DNA from: DATHTC01 sp963746805
Lineage (GTDB): Bacteria; Actinomycetota; Thermoleophilia; Gaiellales; Gaiellaceae
Length of the DNA: 64,000 nucleotides
Direction of reading: 5' to 3'
NCBI GenBank assembly: GCA_963746805.1
Contig: CAVVCQ010000008.1
Span: forward strand, 62,001 to 126,000
The position numbers and the translations under genes were made by a program. Positions 8,172 through 18,600 of the stretch are shown piece by piece (within the stretch, counting starts at the first letter, position 1; each line of letters opens with the position of its first letter). The notes under the pieces were generated by a model, which was not told where the DNA came from, ran no database searches, and saw nothing but the letters and a program-made list of their open reading frames with translations.

Positions 8172-8734
8172 GCGCTCTGTCCACCTGACGCGTCGGCGGC
8201 CTCGGATCTTCCCTCGGCCATGGAACGAAGTTTCGCGAGGCAGCGGGAGATGCGGCTCGCGATCGTGCCCGGCGGGAGGCCGAGCTCCTCCCCGATGGTG
8301 GCATAGGCCTGGTCCTGCGCGAAGAAGCGGTCGAGGATCTCGCGGCAGTTCTCCGTCAGCTGCTCGAGCAGCTCCCGCACGAACCACGCGTCCTCGAGCA
8401 GCTCGAGGGTCTCGTCGACCTCCGCCACGTCGATCTCGGCGACCGGGTCGACCCGCGAGCCGGCGCGCAGCCGGTCGAGGCACGCGCGGCGTGTCAGCTG
8501 CGCGAGCCACGGCCGAACGGCGTCGTCGTCGCGCAGCTGGGCGAGGCGCTGGTACGCGCGCGCGAACACCTCCTGGAACACGTCCTCGGCGTCGTGCTCG
8601 GACAGCCGGAAGCCCTGGATCGAGATCGCGTGGACATAGCGCGAGAAGCGCTCGACGAGCAGGCGCCAGGCGTCCTGGTCGCCGCGACGGCACCGTGCCA
8701 CGAGCTGGCCGTCCGTGAGCGAAGTCGCGGCCAT
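8168..8734 (-). CDS. ECF-type RNA polymerase sigma factor
   Basis: A 188-residue sigma-70 family protein with only regions 2 and 4. Region 2 shows the DAEDVFQEVFARAYQRL helix and RPWLAQLTRRACLDRLR; region 4 has the helix-turn-helix YATIGEELGLPPGTIASRIS RCLAKLR. It starts nine bases after the stop of the cyclase/ATPase gene and overlaps the next small gene, so the four genes look like one operon read leftwards. No typical anti-sigma factor is adjacent. Control through the upstream ATPase or the small downstream protein is an inference from this arrangement. Confidence 0.88.
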   Translation of the reverse strand: MAATSLTDGQLVARCRRGDQDAWRLLVERFSRYVHAISIQGFRLSEHDAEDVFQEVFARAYQRLAQLRDDDAVRPWLAQLTRRACLDRLRAGSRVDPVAEIDVAEVDETLELLEDAWFVRELLEQLTENCREILDRFFAQDQAYATIGEELGLPPGTIASRISRCLAKLRSMAEGRSEAADASGGQSA

Positions 8735-8743
8735 GTCCCGGCA

Positions 8744-11700
8744 TCAAACCGGACCGAGCCGATGGACGCCGAGGCGGGCGAGGATCGGCGCTGCTTCGTC
8801 GTCGCGTCCGAGCGCCGTGAGCGCGAGCGCGGCCTCGTAGTCCGCGCCCACGTCGCGCGCGGCCGCGAGACTCGCCTCGAACGACACGAGCGCCTCGGCG
8901 TCGTCGCCAGCGGCCTTGAGCGCCAGCCCGCGCGCCCGGTGGAGGATTGCGCCGACGAGGACGGGAGCGTCGACGTCCGAGGCATGAGCGAGCGCCTCGT
9001 TCGCCAGCCGCAAGCCCTCCTGCGCCTTGCCCGCGGCCGCGGTGACCTCGGCGAGCCGCGCCTGGGCCTCGAGCACGAAGTTGCGGGAGTCGAGTGCCTG
9101 CAGCGCCACGAGGGCCTCGGCGACGAGCGCCAGCGACTCGTCGAAGCGCCCTTCGCGCGCAGCAACGCGGCCGAGGTTCAGCATCGAGACGGCGACGGTG
9201 AGCTGTCCGCCGGCGCGGGCCGCGACCTCCCGCGCTTCCTCGAACAGCGCGCGTGCCTCGGCCAGCCTGCCCTGGTCGCTGTGGATCTCCCCGATGTTGT
9301 TCGCGACGAGCGCAGCGTTGACGACGTCCCCGATGCGCGTCCGGGCCTCCTTGCTGCGACCGTAGAGGTCGAGCGCCTCGTCCCACCGGCCCTCGTAGTA
9401 CGCCTCGATGCCGAGGTTGTTGAGGACGTGCGCCTGCCCGAGCAGGTCGCCGAGCTCCTCGTAGATCGGCAGGGCGAGCCCGCGGAACGCAGCGCGATCC
9501 GGATGCCCGGTCGCGGTGTGGGCGATGTGGAGGAGGAAGTAGCCGTGCGCCAGCCCGGGCAGGTGATCGATCTCGTGTGCGAGCTCGACGCCATCCAGGG
9601 CCCACCGGATCGCGTCGCGGAATTTCCCCTGGCGGTAGCGCGTCGCCGCTATGCCGACGCGCATATCGACGACGAGCTCCCGGTCGTCCGTAGCGTCCGC
9701 GGCCGCAAGACCACGCAGGTACCACCGCAGCGCGCCCTTGTAGTCGCCGGCCCGCTCGCGGATCGTCCCCTCTTTGAGCAGCAGGCGTGGCGAGGTCGCG
9801 GCTCGACGCGCGTTCCGGTAGGCGTCAGTCGCGTCGCCGTAGAGGCCCGCGAGCTCGCAGACGTCGCCGCGCGCCTCCCACACCCGGGCGCGCTCGTCCG
9901 CCGAGACGTCACGGAGCTGCCGCGCCGCGTCCAGCGCACGGGCGAAGAACTCCGCCGCCTCGATGTTCGCGAACTTCGCCTGCGCACGCTCGCCGGCGGC
10001 GATCGAAGTCCGCCAGGCGTCGGCCCAGCGCTCGCCGAAAAAGTAGTGCAGCGACATGACCTCGAGCTGCTCGCCGCCCTGGCGTTCGAACTCGACGGCC
10101 GCGCGCGCGTGAAGGGTGGTCCGCCGGCGGAAGGAGAGGCCCGAGTACGCCGCGTCGCGGACGAGCGCGTGCCGGAAGTGGAAGCCTCCCGGGACCTCCG
10201 GATCGCGCTCGACGAACTCGGCGAGCCTGCTCCACGCGGTGGGGTCGCTCACCGCACCCGCCTCGTCGACGAGGGCGGCGACGAGGTCGCCGGGAAACGC
10301 CTGGCCCAGAACCGAGGCCCAGCGGAGAAGCGCCCGGTCGGCGCTGTTCAACCGGTCGATCCGACTTGTCAGAACCGCTTCGACCGTCTCCGGGAGCTCG
10401 TCCCCCGCGCCGTGACCTGCGGTGCGCGCGGCGACGAGCTCCTGGAGGAACAGCGGGTTGCCGCCGGCACGGGCGGCGATCGCGTCGGCCTCCTCGACGG
10501 CGACCTCCGCGCCGGTCGCACGAACGAGCGCCTTGGCGTCGTCGGGCGAGAGGGGCTCGAGCCGCATGGTCAACGCGGGCACGTGCGGCGTTCCGTCGGC
10601 GGCGGAGAACCCTCCCGCGACGGGCCGCCGAGTCGCGCAGACGAACCAGGGGTGCGTCGACAGGTGCCCGCCAAGGTGGCGGAGGAGCTCGGACGAAGCC
10701 TCGTCCATCCAGTGGGCGTCCTCGAAGAGGAGCGCGGCAGGTCCCGGAAGCAGACGCTCGAGGAGGGTCTCGACGGCACCGTGGAGTCGGGCGCGACGGA
10801 ACGCAGGCTGGAGCTCGTCCACCTCCCGCGTCGAGGAGACCGCGACGTCGAGTGGGATAGCCAGCAGCGGGATCCAGGGCAGCAGCTCGGGCGCGACCCC
10901 GGCTAGGCGGCGGCGGAGCGCGCGCGCGACGTTGGCCGGCGAGCCGTCGAGCGGGACGCCGATCACCTCGCGCAGCACCTCGCGGAAAGCGAAGTAGGGC
11001 GTCCCCGCCTCGTACTGCACGCATGCCCCGCGCAGGACGGTCATCCCGTCCGTGTGGGCGCGCAGCTCCCCGAGTAGCCGCGACTTCCCGATCCCCGCGT
11101 CGCCCACGAGCTCGACGAGCGTGCCGAAGCCCATCCGGACCGGCCCGAGCGCCGCGACGAGCAGTGCCAGCTCACGCGTCCGTCCGACGAGGGGCGCGCG
11201 GGGAGCCTGGGCGATCTGCGTGCCCGCGACGGCGCCTACGGCCAGCGGCACGATCTCGTCGGACTTGCCCTTCGGCACGAACCCGGGCTGCTTCTTCACG
11301 GCGAAGGTGGTGCGCGAGCGCTCGAGGACGGCCGCGGTCGCAAGCACCTGCGAGGGCCGCGCCCGCGCCATCAGCCGCGCGGCGAGGGCCGCGGTGTCGC
11401 CGAGGATGGTGTACGTCCGGCGGAACGGGGCGCCGACCTCGCCGGCGAACACGCGGCCCCGGTTCACGCCGGCTCGCAGCGGGAGCGGCACGGACTCGTC
11501 GAACGCGGCGCGCAGTGTCCGGAGCATCCGCTCCTCGTCGTTCTCCGACGCCTCCGGGGCGCCGGCGACGAGGACGATCCTGCCGCCGTCGGCGTCGATG
11601 TCCGTCTCGAGGAAGCAGACGCCGAAGCGGTCGGCAGCGCCCTGCACCGCCCGGACGACCGCCTCGACGGCGATGACGGCCGAAGCCGGATCCTCGACGA

Positions 11701-12487
11701 CTGCGGCATCCGTGCCGCCGAAGTGCACGAACGCGACGCAAGCGTGGCGGTGCTCGGCCTCGACGCTGCCCGCGGTCACGACGTCGCGCACCATCGGGGG
11801 CACCAGCAGCGCGAGGTCGCGCGGGTTCACGTCGGGGAGCGGCGCCTCGAGCGGCGAGGCCTTGGGGTCGCCCCGGAGCAGGCGGCCGCCCTCGGGCCGT
11901 GCGTCGCCGAGCAGGCGCGCCGAGACGAGCGCCGCCGCCTCGTCGCTGAGGAGGATCTCGTCCGCGGCGGCCAGGCCCTCCATCTCGACCGTTCGTGTCG
12001 CGCCTGGGCCTGCGACCACCAACTCGCGGTGCGAGGAGCCCACGAGGAAGAACTCGAACGGCCCGCTGTGGATGCCGACGTGCATCCGCAGCGTGACCCG
12101 CCCGCCCAGCGTCACCGGACGCCCGATCTGCTTCAGGAGCGCGCGCATCCGGAACGCCGCCGTCGCGGCCCGCGCCGCGTGGTCGTCGCCCTCGTAGAAG
12201 AGGAGGAGCGCGTCGCCGCCGAACTTCAGGAGCCCGCCGCCGTACCGGTACGCGACGTCGAGGAGCCCGGCGAACGTCGCGTTCATCACGCCGTTCACCT
12301 CCTCGGCCCCTGCGCGCCCCAGGGTCGAGAGGCGCTCCGACATCCGCGTGAAGCCGGAGACGTCGACGAAGACGAGCGTTCCCTCGATCCGCCGGCTGCG
12401 CTCGGCCGGTGCGTCGCGCATCCACTCCAGCGTCAAGCGCGGCACGTAGGCGCTGAGCTGTGCCGCAGCGCCCGACGAATCGGTCAA
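8744..12487 (-). CDS. Tandem cyclase-domain, AAA-type ATPase and TPR signalling protein
   Basis: About 1,247 residues. Residues 35-165 form a class III nucleotide-cyclase domain with both metal aspartates (TLVFVDVSGFT and LLKFGGDALLLFY). A second cyclase-like domain (about 235-390) keeps the fold (VFAGEVGAPFRRTYTILGD) but has lost the first metal Asp (ACVAFVHFGG). A P-loop domain follows with Walker A GDAGIGKSRLL and Walker B ALLFEDAHWMD, and the last 450 residues are TPR-like helical repeats. This is the layout of guanylate-cyclase-ATPase regulators related to LuxR/MalT-type STAND proteins. TTG 12487 is chosen because a GGAGGGGGG ribosome-binding site precedes it; a GTG lies seven codons earlier. 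Confidence 0.85.
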   Translation of the reverse strand: MTDSSGAAAQLSAYVPRLTLEWMRDAPAERSRRIEGTLVFVDVSGFTRMSERLSTLGRAGAEEVNGVMNATFAGLLDVAYRYGGGLLKFGGDALLLFYEGDDHAARAATAAFRMRALLKQIGRPVTLGGRVTLRMHVGIHSGPFEFFLVGSSHRELVVAGPGATRTVEMEGLAAADEILLSDEAAALVSARLLGDARPEGGRLLRGDPKASPLEAPLPDVNPRDLALLVPPMVRDVVTAGSVEAEHRHACVAFVHFGGTDAAVVEDPASAVIAVEAVVRAVQGAADRFGVCFLETDIDADGGRIVLVAGAPEASENDEERMLRTLRAAFDESVPLPLRAGVNRGRVFAGEVGAPFRRTYTILGDTAALAARLMARARPSQVLATAAVLERSRTTFAVKKQPGFVPKGKSDEIVPLAVGAVAGTQIAQAPRAPLVGRTRELALLVAALGPVRMGFGTLVELVGDAGIGKSRLLGELRAHTDGMTVLRGACVQYEAGTPYFAFREVLREVIGVPLDGSPANVARALRRRLAGVAPELLPWIPLLAIPLDVAVSSTREVDELQPAFRRARLHGAVETLLERLLPGPAALLFEDAHWMDEASSELLRHLGGHLSTHPWFVCATRRPVAGGFSAADGTPHVPALTMRLEPLSPDDAKALVRATGAEVAVEEADAIAARAGGNPLFLQELVAARTAGHGAGDELPETVEAVLTSRIDRLNSADRALLRWASVLGQAFPGDLVAALVDEAGAVSDPTAWSRLAEFVERDPEVPGGFHFRHALVRDAAYSGLSFRRRTTLHARAAVEFERQGGEQLEVMSLHYFFGERWADAWRTSIAAGERAQAKFANIEAAEFFARALDAARQLRDVSADERARVWEARGDVCELAGLYGDATDAYRNARRAATSPRLLLKEGTIRERAGDYKGALRWYLRGLAAADATDDRELVVDMRVGIAATRYRQGKFRDAIRWALDGVELAHEIDHLPGLAHGYFLLHIAHTATGHPDRAAFRGLALPIYEELGDLLGQAHVLNNLGIEAYYEGRWDEALDLYGRSKEARTRIGDVVNAALVANNIGEIHSDQGRLAEARALFEEAREVAARAGGQLTVAVSMLNLGRVAAREGRFDESLALVAEALVALQALDSRNFVLEAQARLAEVTAAAGKAQEGLRLANEALAHASDVDAPVLVGAILHRARGLALKAAGDDAEALVSFEASLAAARDVGADYEAALALTALGRDDEAAPILARLGVHRLGPV

Positions 12488-12526
12488 TCCCCCCTCCGTG
12501 ACGACCACCGCCCGATTCTGACGCCA

Positions 12527-12556
12527 TTGACAACGAAGCCAAAAACCTCGTTACTC
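12527..12556 (+). promoter_or_regulatory. Candidate sigma-70 promoter of the giant secreted protein
   Basis: A perfect -35 box TTGACA (12527-12532) is followed 18 bases later by TTACTC (12551-12556). Downstream, before the coding start, a 7-bp hairpin GTCCACG/CGTGGAC (12564-12583) lies in the leader. Confidence 0.45.
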
Positions 12557-12612
12557 CAAGGTGGTCCACGGGGGGCCGTGGACGAGTGGGAGGAGTGGGC
12601 TGCTTGCAGGGG

Positions 12613-15600
12613 ATGCGGACAAGGCTGGCGTCTGCCACCGTCGTAGTGGGGGCCGCGCTCGCGCTCGCGCCCGCCGCCGGTGCGGCGACGTTCACCGTCA
12701 ACACGGTGGTCGACGGCCCCGCAGGCGCTTGCGACATCGAGCAATGCACGCTCCGCGAGGCGATCCTCGCCGCGAACACGTCTCCCCAGAACGACCTGAT
12801 CGCGTTCGCGATCGGCACCGGGGCGCGGACGATCCGCCCGACGAGCCAGCTGCCGAACATCACCGGCGCCGGCACGACGATCGACGGCACCACGCAGCCC
12901 GGGTTCGCCGGCACGCCCGTGATCGAGCTCAGCGGCGAGCTCGTCCCCGTCGACGCCGTCGGCCTGCTCGTCGGCAACCCGGACGTCCCCACGACCGACG
13001 TCACGATCCGCGGGCTCGTCATCAACCGCTTCGGGTTCGACGCGATCCGGATCGGCTCGGGCGCGGCCCGGACCCGCGTCGAGGGCAACTGGCTCGGCCT
13101 CGACGCGAGCGGCACGATCGCCGCCCCGAACCGGGGCTACGGCGTGCTCGTGTGGGAGGGCGCGGACGACACGCTCATCGGCGGCGGGCCGGCCCAGCGG
13201 AACGTCATCTCGGGCAACGGCACCGGCGGCGGGTTCTCGGGCGTCGGCGTGTTCAACGAGGGTGCGACCGGGAACAGCGTCACCGGCAACTGGATCGGCC
13301 TCGCCGCGAACGGCACGTCGCCGGTCGGGAACGAGGCCGCGGGAGTCGTGTTCAACGGCACGCCCGACGGCGCCGTCGAGTCCAACGTCATCGCCGGGAA
13401 CAGGCTCCACGGCGTCCTGCTCTTCGCCGCCACCGACACCGAGGTCGACAGCAACACGATCGGCCTCGACACCGAGGGCCTCGCCGAGGGCAACGGCGGC
13501 GCCGGCGTCTACCTCCTGGCCGGCGGAAACATCATCAGCCCCGCCAACGAGATCTCGGGCAACGCCGGGGGCGGCATCGTCGTCGAGAGCGGCTCCGGCA
13601 ACCAGCTGCAGGAGAACACGATCCACGAGAACACGGGTCTCGGGATCGACCTCCTGCCGGCCGGCGTCACGCCGAACGACGGGACCGGCGACCCCGACAC
13701 GGGCCCGAACGGCCTCCAGAACTTCCCGGTGCTCGCCTCCGCGACCGCGCTCCCGGGAGGAACACAGGTGGTGGGCGAGATCCTCACCGGGCCGTCCGCG
13801 GACTACCGGATCGACGTCTACGCCAGCGCGACCTGCGACGCGTCGGGCAACGGCGAGGGCGCCCGGTGGCTCGGGGCGACCAGCGTCGCCACGAACGTCG
13901 ACGGTTTCGCGGCGATCGACGCGACGGTCAGCGTCACCTCCGACCAAGCAATCACCACGACGGCGACCGCGCCCGACGGCAGCACGTCCGAGTTCTCCGC
14001 CTGCGTCACCCTCTCGGGCGGCGCGCCCTCGGGGACGTTCACGGTCACCTCCGCGAACAACGTCGTCGACGGCACCTGCGACGCGACGCACTGCTCGCTG
14101 AACGAGGCGATCAACGCGGCGAACGCCGCGGCCGGGCCGAACACGATCCGGTTCGCCGTCGGCACCGGGCCGATCACGATCCAGCCCGCGCTGCCGCTGC
14201 CGATCATCAGCGGGCCCGACCGTCCTCGACGGGACGACGCAGCCGGGCTACGCCGGCCGGCCGATCGTGTTCGTCGACGGCATCAACGCCGGGGCGAACG
14301 CGACGGGCTTCTTCGTCTCCGGCGGCCAGACCACGATCCGCGGGTTCGTACTCAGCCGTTGGAACGGCGCCGGGATCCTGCTGAACTCGAACGGCAACAC
14401 GGTCGAGGGCAACTTCCTCGGCGTCGACCCGACGGGCGAGATCGACTTCGGCAACGGGCTCGACGGGCTCCAGCTCGCCAACGCGGACGACAACACGATC
14501 CGCAACAACGTCATCTCGGGGAACGGCCGCGGCCTCACGGTGTTCTCCACCGGCACGGGTCAGACCAGCGACCGGAACACGATCACGGGCAACCTCATCG
14601 GCACCGACGACGACGGCGTCTCCGCGATCGCGAACGCGAGCCGCGGGATCCAGATGTCGGGCACGGGGAACACGGTCGGCGGCGCGGGCACAGCCCAGAA
14701 CCGGATCGCGTTCAACGGCTCGCACGGCGTCCACGTGGAGGGTGACGCGAGCGGCAACACGATCGGCCCGAACCAGATCCACGACAACGCCGGCCTCGGA
14801 ATCGAACTCGGGGCCGACGGCGTCACCCCGAACGACGCCGCACCCGACGCCGACACGGGGCCGAACGGGCTGCAGAACAGGCCCGAGCTCACGAGCGCGC
14901 TCCCGGCCGGTGCCTCGGTGCGGGTCGCCGGGACGCTCACCAGCGCGTTCACGGCCACCTACCGGATCGACCTCTACGCGAACGCCACGTGCGACGCCAG
15001 CGGGAGCGGCGAGGGCGCGCGCTGGCTCGGCTCCGTGAGCACGACGACCGACGGCCACGGCATCGGCCAGATCGACACCGGCTCGACTCTCACCGCCCCG
15101 GTCGCGAGCGGCGAGGCGATCACTGCGACCGCGACGGCCGCGGACGGGAGCACCTCGGAGTTCTCCGCCTGCCAGACCGTGGGCGGCGGCGCCGCGCTCG
15201 AGCCGCTGACCTCGGCGTCGGAATGCCCGCCGACCGTCGACGGCGGCGCCGTGATCCACTTCGAGGGCGACGGCACTGCCGGCGTACCGGTCGCCGAGCG
15301 CTACGCGTCCCTCGGCGTCCACTTCGCCGACACCGCGGCGCAGTCGCCCGTGATCCGGAGCGACGAGCTGCGGCCGACGCCGTCGCCGCCGAACTCGCTC
15401 TTCAACCAGACGGACGCGCCCGAGGCCGGCAGTCAAGGCATCCCGCTCGACATCACCTTCGATCGGGCGCAGCGGACCGTGGGCTTCTACCTCGTAGGCC
15501 TGGCCGAGCCGTCGCTGACGGCGACGATCCGGGCCTTCAACGCCGATGGCGGCGAGATCGGCGTCCTCACGACGACGACGAGCCTCGACACTCGGACGCG

Positions 15601-18600
15601 GTTCTTCGGCGCCCGCGCGGCGGAGGCGACGATCCGGCGGATCCGGCTCGACTACGGCGCTGCGGCGCGCAGCGAGGAGCTCGACGACCTCTGCTTCGTC
15701 GCGACCGAGGACGAAGGCGAGGAGGGCGAGGCCGATCCGACGATCGAGCTCACGAGCGACCGGCGCGTGCTGCCCGTGGCCGCGCAACTGGTGCCGCTCT
15801 CGGCCGTGCCGGGCTCGCAGCTGCCGGCGTTCTCCGGCGTTCCCGGCATCGGGCCCGTCGGCTCGGTCCCGATCGGCTCCGTCCCGATCGGCAGCGTCCC
15901 GATCGGCAGCGTGCCGATCGGCTCCGTCCCGATCGGCTCCGTCCCGATCGCCTCGGTGCCGATCGCCTCGGTCCCGATCGGGAGCGTCCCGATCGGCTCC
16001 GTCGGGCTGGAGGGCGTCCCGATCGGCTCGGTCGGCCTGGACGGGATCCAGCTCTCGGCGCTACCGGTCGACTGGGCGGCGCTGCTCGGGACGAACGTCC
16101 CGATCCAGAGCCTGACGCTCGCGGACGTCTACGCGAACGCGACGTGGCGGCAGAAGTTCGAGGAGCTGAAACTCTCGAACCTCATGCCGTCGGTCTTCGG
16201 CGGCCTCACCTTCCCCGCGATCCTGCTCGGCGACGCCACGCTCTCGCAGATCCCGCCGCCGGGCGCGTCGAGCTGGTGCGCGGCGATCCAGAACGCCGGC
16301 GGCTCGTGCGCCGGCGTGAACACGGCGACGAACACGGTCGCCGGCATCGGCATCGCCGGGGTCCCGATCGCCTCCGTACCCATCGGCTCCGTGCCGATCG
16401 CCAGCGTGCCGATCGCCAGCGTGCCGATCGGCTCCGTGCCGATCGCGAGCGTCGACCTCGAGGCCGCGCGCCTGTCGGGCATCCGCCTCAGCGCGATCAC
16501 GAACGTGAACTCGGTCGTGGACTGCGCGCGGATCTCGTGCACGACCGGGACGCTCGGCGGCGCGGCCGCGCTGACGCCGTCGGCGATCCGGCCGGCTGCG
16601 ACGCTCTCGGCGCTCGTCGGCACGTTCGGCAACGTCACGATCAACGACATCATCATCGGGATCCTCCCGCGCTCCGCGCTCGCCTGGGAGTCGTTCCCGC
16701 TCGACGGCCTGCAGCTCTACGCCGGCACCGGCGACGAGGCGGTCTTCACCCTCTCGTTCGACCTGACGTGCCCGCTCGGGACGTTCGCGGCCAACGTCCG
16801 GCTCCCGACCGGGTACATCATCAAGCGCGGCACCACGCGCGTGCGCTACGGCTCCGGGACGGCCGTGGACGGGCCAGACCCGGCGACGAACGCGAAGACG
16901 GGCGCCCGCTGGACGTCGCTCCCCGGTACGCCGTGCGCGGGCGTCGCCGCGGGCGGGGTCCGCCGCGTGCACATCGACTTCCGCGCCGTCGGCGGCTACA
17001 CGCTCGGCGTCCACACGTCCGACGCGACCGTGACCGAGGGCGGTGAGACGCGAAGCGCGACCGACGACGCGCCCATCACCACCCGCCAGAACTGGGAGTC
17101 GAACGACGACCCGGCGACGGCGCCCACCATCGCGCCCGACCGGCTCGGAATCGTCCACATCGCGTCGAGCGGCGACGAGGAGGTGTTCCGGGTCGCGATC
17201 CCGCCGACGCCCGGGACGCGGACGACCTTCTACCTCAGCCACATCGAGGCCGGGGCCGACTTCGACCTCGTCGTCCAGCAGCCGGCGACGACGACGCTGC
17301 AGTCGAGCCCGATCGCGTCCGTCCCGATCGCGTCGGTGCCGATCGAGGACCACGGCAGCGACTTCTCGAACGACGACACGGTGCTCCCGCCCGAGACGCT
17401 CCAGGACATCCCGATCGGCTCGGTGCCGATCGGCTCCGTGCCGATCGCGAGCGTCTCGGCGAACCGCGGCCGCGCCAACGAGATCGCCGAGGTCGTGGCC
17501 ACGGGCGAGACGGGCTTCTACACGGTCACGATCCGCGGCTACAACGGCTCGCACAGCGACCTGCCGGCCGTCCTCCGCGTCAAGACGACGCCGCCGGCGA
17601 CCCTGCCGCCGTGCCCCGCGCGCACGTTCCCGAACGGCGCCGGCACCCAGGGCGTCCTCCCCGCCTCACTGCCCGGCTCGACGAAAACGCTGTTCCTGCT
17701 GAACCGCGAGCGGCTCAACCGCCTCTACGGACAGGCCGCCACCGACAACATGCGCACGCAGGCGCTGGCCATGCTCGGCCGGCCCGAGATCGCGGGCGCG
17801 CTCCTCGAGATCGACGGGAGCGCCGCCGTGCGCGCCGCGTACACCGCCTGGGACGCGTCTCCGTGCAACACCGAGGCGGCGAATGCGGTCGTGCGCGCGA
17901 TCAACGACGTCGTGGCGACGTACCGCGCCGGGACGCCGCAGCTGCGTTACGTCGTGATCCTCGGCACGGACGAGGCGCTGCCGATGGCGCGGATCAGCGA
18001 CCCGACGACGATCTCGAACGAGACGGACGAGGCCGCCGACCTCGAGTTCACGACGTCAGGCCTCACCAAGGGGAACGCGCTCCACACGGCGGCCGCCCGG
18101 GCGAAGTTCCTCAGCGACGCTCCCTACGGGACGCTGGCGCAGATCCCGTGGCTCGGGCGCCAGCTCTACCTGCCGGAGCTCGCCGTCGGCCGCCTCGTCG
18201 AGACGCCGCTCGAGATTCAGCGCCAGCTCAAGGTCTACGTGGACGCGAACGGGACGCTGACCGCGGGCTCGGCGCTCACGACCGGCTACGACTTCCTGAC
18301 GGACGGCGCGTCCGAGGTCGACACACAGCTCACCGCGCTCGCCGGCGGCAACGCGACGCGGCTCCTGGACGACACGTGGACGGCGACGACGCTGAAGCCG
18401 CTGTTCGTGGACAAGCCGATCCCGGACTCGGTCCTCTCGGTCAACGCCCACTACAGCCACTGGCTGCTGCAGCCAGCGGCCGGCTCGGCGCTCGTCTCGA
18501 CCGCGGAGCTGCCCGCGCTGCCGGCGGACCCGCTCGTCGAGCCCGCCTTCGCGCGGCGCGTCATCTTCGTCATGGGCTGCCACAGCGGCCTCAACGTCGC

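Noticed and set aside
14207..15787. A 526-residue minus-strand frame opposite the beta-helix gene
   Set aside because: Arg/Asp/Val-rich shadow of the strongly supported plus-strand giant protein; no domain.
15857..17452. Regular 15-base repeats considered as a CRISPR or other non-coding tandem array
   Set aside because: The repeats keep the reading frame of a long protein, vary mostly in synonymous positions and have no spacers.
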